15,598 bases of DNA from Flavobacteriaceae bacterium (GTDB lineage: Bacteria > Bacteroidota > Bacteroidia > Flavobacteriales > Flavobacteriaceae). The notes under the pieces are model-generated. The model was given only the letters and a program-made list of their open reading frames with translations. It ran no database searches and had not been told where the DNA came from. Where the stretch lies: contig PAHL01000033.1 of assembly GCA_002711185.1 (NCBI GenBank), forward strand, positions 1 through 15,598, read 5' to 3'. This document shows, in pieces, positions 14,492 through 15,598 of the stretch. Position numbers and translations under genes: made by a program. Within the stretch, counting starts at the first letter, position 1, and each line of letters opens with the position of its first letter.

Positions 14492-15598
14492 TTAGGATAA
14501 TTTATTTTCCAAATTTAATTTAATTTCATTTAAAAATTCTTCTGTTGTTTGATAATTATCTCTTGTTAGTTTTTCGTTAAAAACTAACATTGCCAGATCT
14601 TTTGTCATCTTTCCACTTTCCACAGTTTCTATACAAACACTTTCCAATAAATTACAGAAATTTATTAGGTCTTTATTATTGTCTAACTTTCCTCTAAACG
14701 CTAATCCTCTTGTCCACGCAAAAATTGAAGCAATAGAGTTTGTAGATGTTGTCTCACCTTTAAGATGATTTCTATAGTGCCTTGTAACGGTTCCATGAGC
14801 TGCCTCAGCTTCCATTGTCTTTCCATCAGGAGTTACAAGGGTTGAAGTCATTAACCCAAGAGACCCAAATCCTTGAGCCACAGTATCGGATTGTACATCA
14901 CCATCATAATTTTTGCACGCCCAAACAAAACCGCCATCCCATTTCATTGCAGCAGCAACCATATCATCAATTAATCTGTGTTCATATGTTATATTTTTAT
15001 TTTTAAAAAGTTCTTTAAACTCATTTTCATAAACTTCTTGAAAAATATCTTTAAACCTTCCGTCGTAGGCTTTTAAAATTGTATTTTTAGTAGATAAATA
15101 AAGTGGCCATTTTTTATCTAGAGCTCTGTTCATACACGATCTTGCAAATCCATAAATTGATGAATCAATATTATACATTCCCATAGCAACTCCATCCTCC
15201 TTAAAATCATATATTTCCCATGATTTTGATACATCTCCATTATCAGGAGTAAAAGTCATCGTAAGTTTACCTTTTCCATGAGTTACAATATCAGTTGCTT
15301 TATACTGATCTCCAAAAGCGTGTCTTCCTATACAAATTGGTTTTGTCCAACCTTGAACATATCTTGGAACATTCTTCATGATGATAGGTTCCCTAAAAAC
15401 AGTTCCTCCAACAATATTTCTTATGGTACCGTTAGGTGATCTCCACATTTTTTTTAATGTATATTCCTTAACTCTTTCTTCATCGGGAGTAATAGTTGCA
15501 CATTTTATTCCTACATTAAATTTTTTTATTGCATTAGCTGCATTTATAGTAACTTGATCATCAGTGAAATCTCTATTTTTAATTCCTAAATCATAATA
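14492..15598 (-). CDS. icd: NADP-dependent isocitrate dehydrogenase (eukaryote-like type), N-terminus missing
   Basis: The frame is open to the window edge, so the gene is cut by the window rather than broken; 368 residues are visible. The sequence is close to the homodimeric eukaryote-type NADP enzyme (human IDH1-like), not to E. coli Icd. Matching stretches include [36 protein letters not shown] and [14 protein letters not shown], where fragment R92 corresponds to human R132 and Y99 to Y139. HRLIDDMV and NYDGDVQSD hold the metal-binding aspartates, and [11 protein letters not shown] carries the Arg-His pair that selects NADP. By that alignment about 40 N-terminal residues lie outside the window. 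The enzyme oxidises isocitrate to 2-oxoglutarate and makes NADPH in the TCA cycle. An ATG at 15448 lies well inside the conserved region and is not the start. murQ follows 12 nt after the stop. Confidence 0.96.
   Translation of the reverse strand, partial: YYDLGIKNRDFTDDQVTINAANAIKKFNVGIKCATITPDEERVKEYTLKKMWRSPNGTIRNIVGGTVFREPIIMKNVPRYVQGWTKPICIGRHAFGDQYKATDIVTHGKGKLTMTFTPDNGDVSKSWEIYDFKEDGVAMGMYNIDSSIYGFARSCMNRALDKKWPLYLSTKNTILKAYDGRFKDIFQEVYENEFKELFKNKNITYEHRLIDDMVAAAMKWDGGFVWACKNYDGDVQSDTVAQGFGSLGLMTSTLVTPDGKTMEAEAAHGTVTRHYRNHLKGETTSTNSIASIFAWTRGLAFRGKLDNNKDLINFCNLLESVCIETVESGKMTKDLAMLVFNEKLTRDNYQTTEEFLNEIKLNLENKLS

Overview
The window is AT-rich (roughly 30% G+C by eye), densely packed and free of mobile elements. 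It looks like a piece of a streamlined, probably marine, Flavobacteriia (Bacteroidota) chromosome. Pointers are a best promoter of the Bacteroidota form (TTTTG, 19 bp, TATCTTTG), few Shine-Dalgarno sequences, a CarboxypepD_reg/TonB-type outer-membrane receptor, small membrane proteins resembling Flavobacteriia-specific families (CAL67264-like and DUF6095-like), and a menaquinone pathway signature. No rRNA, tRNA, CRISPR array, insertion sequence or phage gene was seen, and no gene-free stretch exceeds 100 bases.

Left part, plus strand (1-5110): the 3' end of dnaK and its intrinsic terminator, then a tight run of genes. These are a YdiI/MenI-like hotdog thioesterase, a PAS domain fused to a MenA-type UbiA prenyltransferase, a CPBP-family membrane protease, a 59-residue two-helix membrane protein, and the ABC-F translation factor EttA. 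The thioesterase and prenyltransferase fit consecutive steps of menaquinone synthesis: hydrolysis of DHNA-CoA, then prenylation of DHNA.

Middle (5107-7233): fumC and a GNAT acetyltransferase run on the minus strand and overlap by 8 nt. The GNAT gene converges on ettA with a 4-bp overlap. A divergent 55-codon single-helix membrane protein gene starts about 100 bp upstream of fumC.

Right part, minus strand (7261-15598): in transcription order, icd (eukaryote-like NADP isocitrate dehydrogenase, cut by the window end), murQ, a DUF6095-like small membrane protein, then the conserved thrS-infC-rpmI-rplT translation operon. An ArsC-family gene follows 11 nt after rplT, and then a TonB-type outer-membrane receptor. 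A good promoter lies just upstream of thrS. infC has no ATG, GTG or TTG start that would give a full-length protein, and almost certainly starts at AUU, as in E. coli. The 82-nt rpmI-rplT gap can fold and may be an L20 autoregulatory site.

Most of the window is ordinary housekeeping. The items most worth a second look are the PAS-MenA fusion, the AUU start of infC, the rpmI-rplT leader, and the small membrane proteins at 3235-3414 and 7066-7233.
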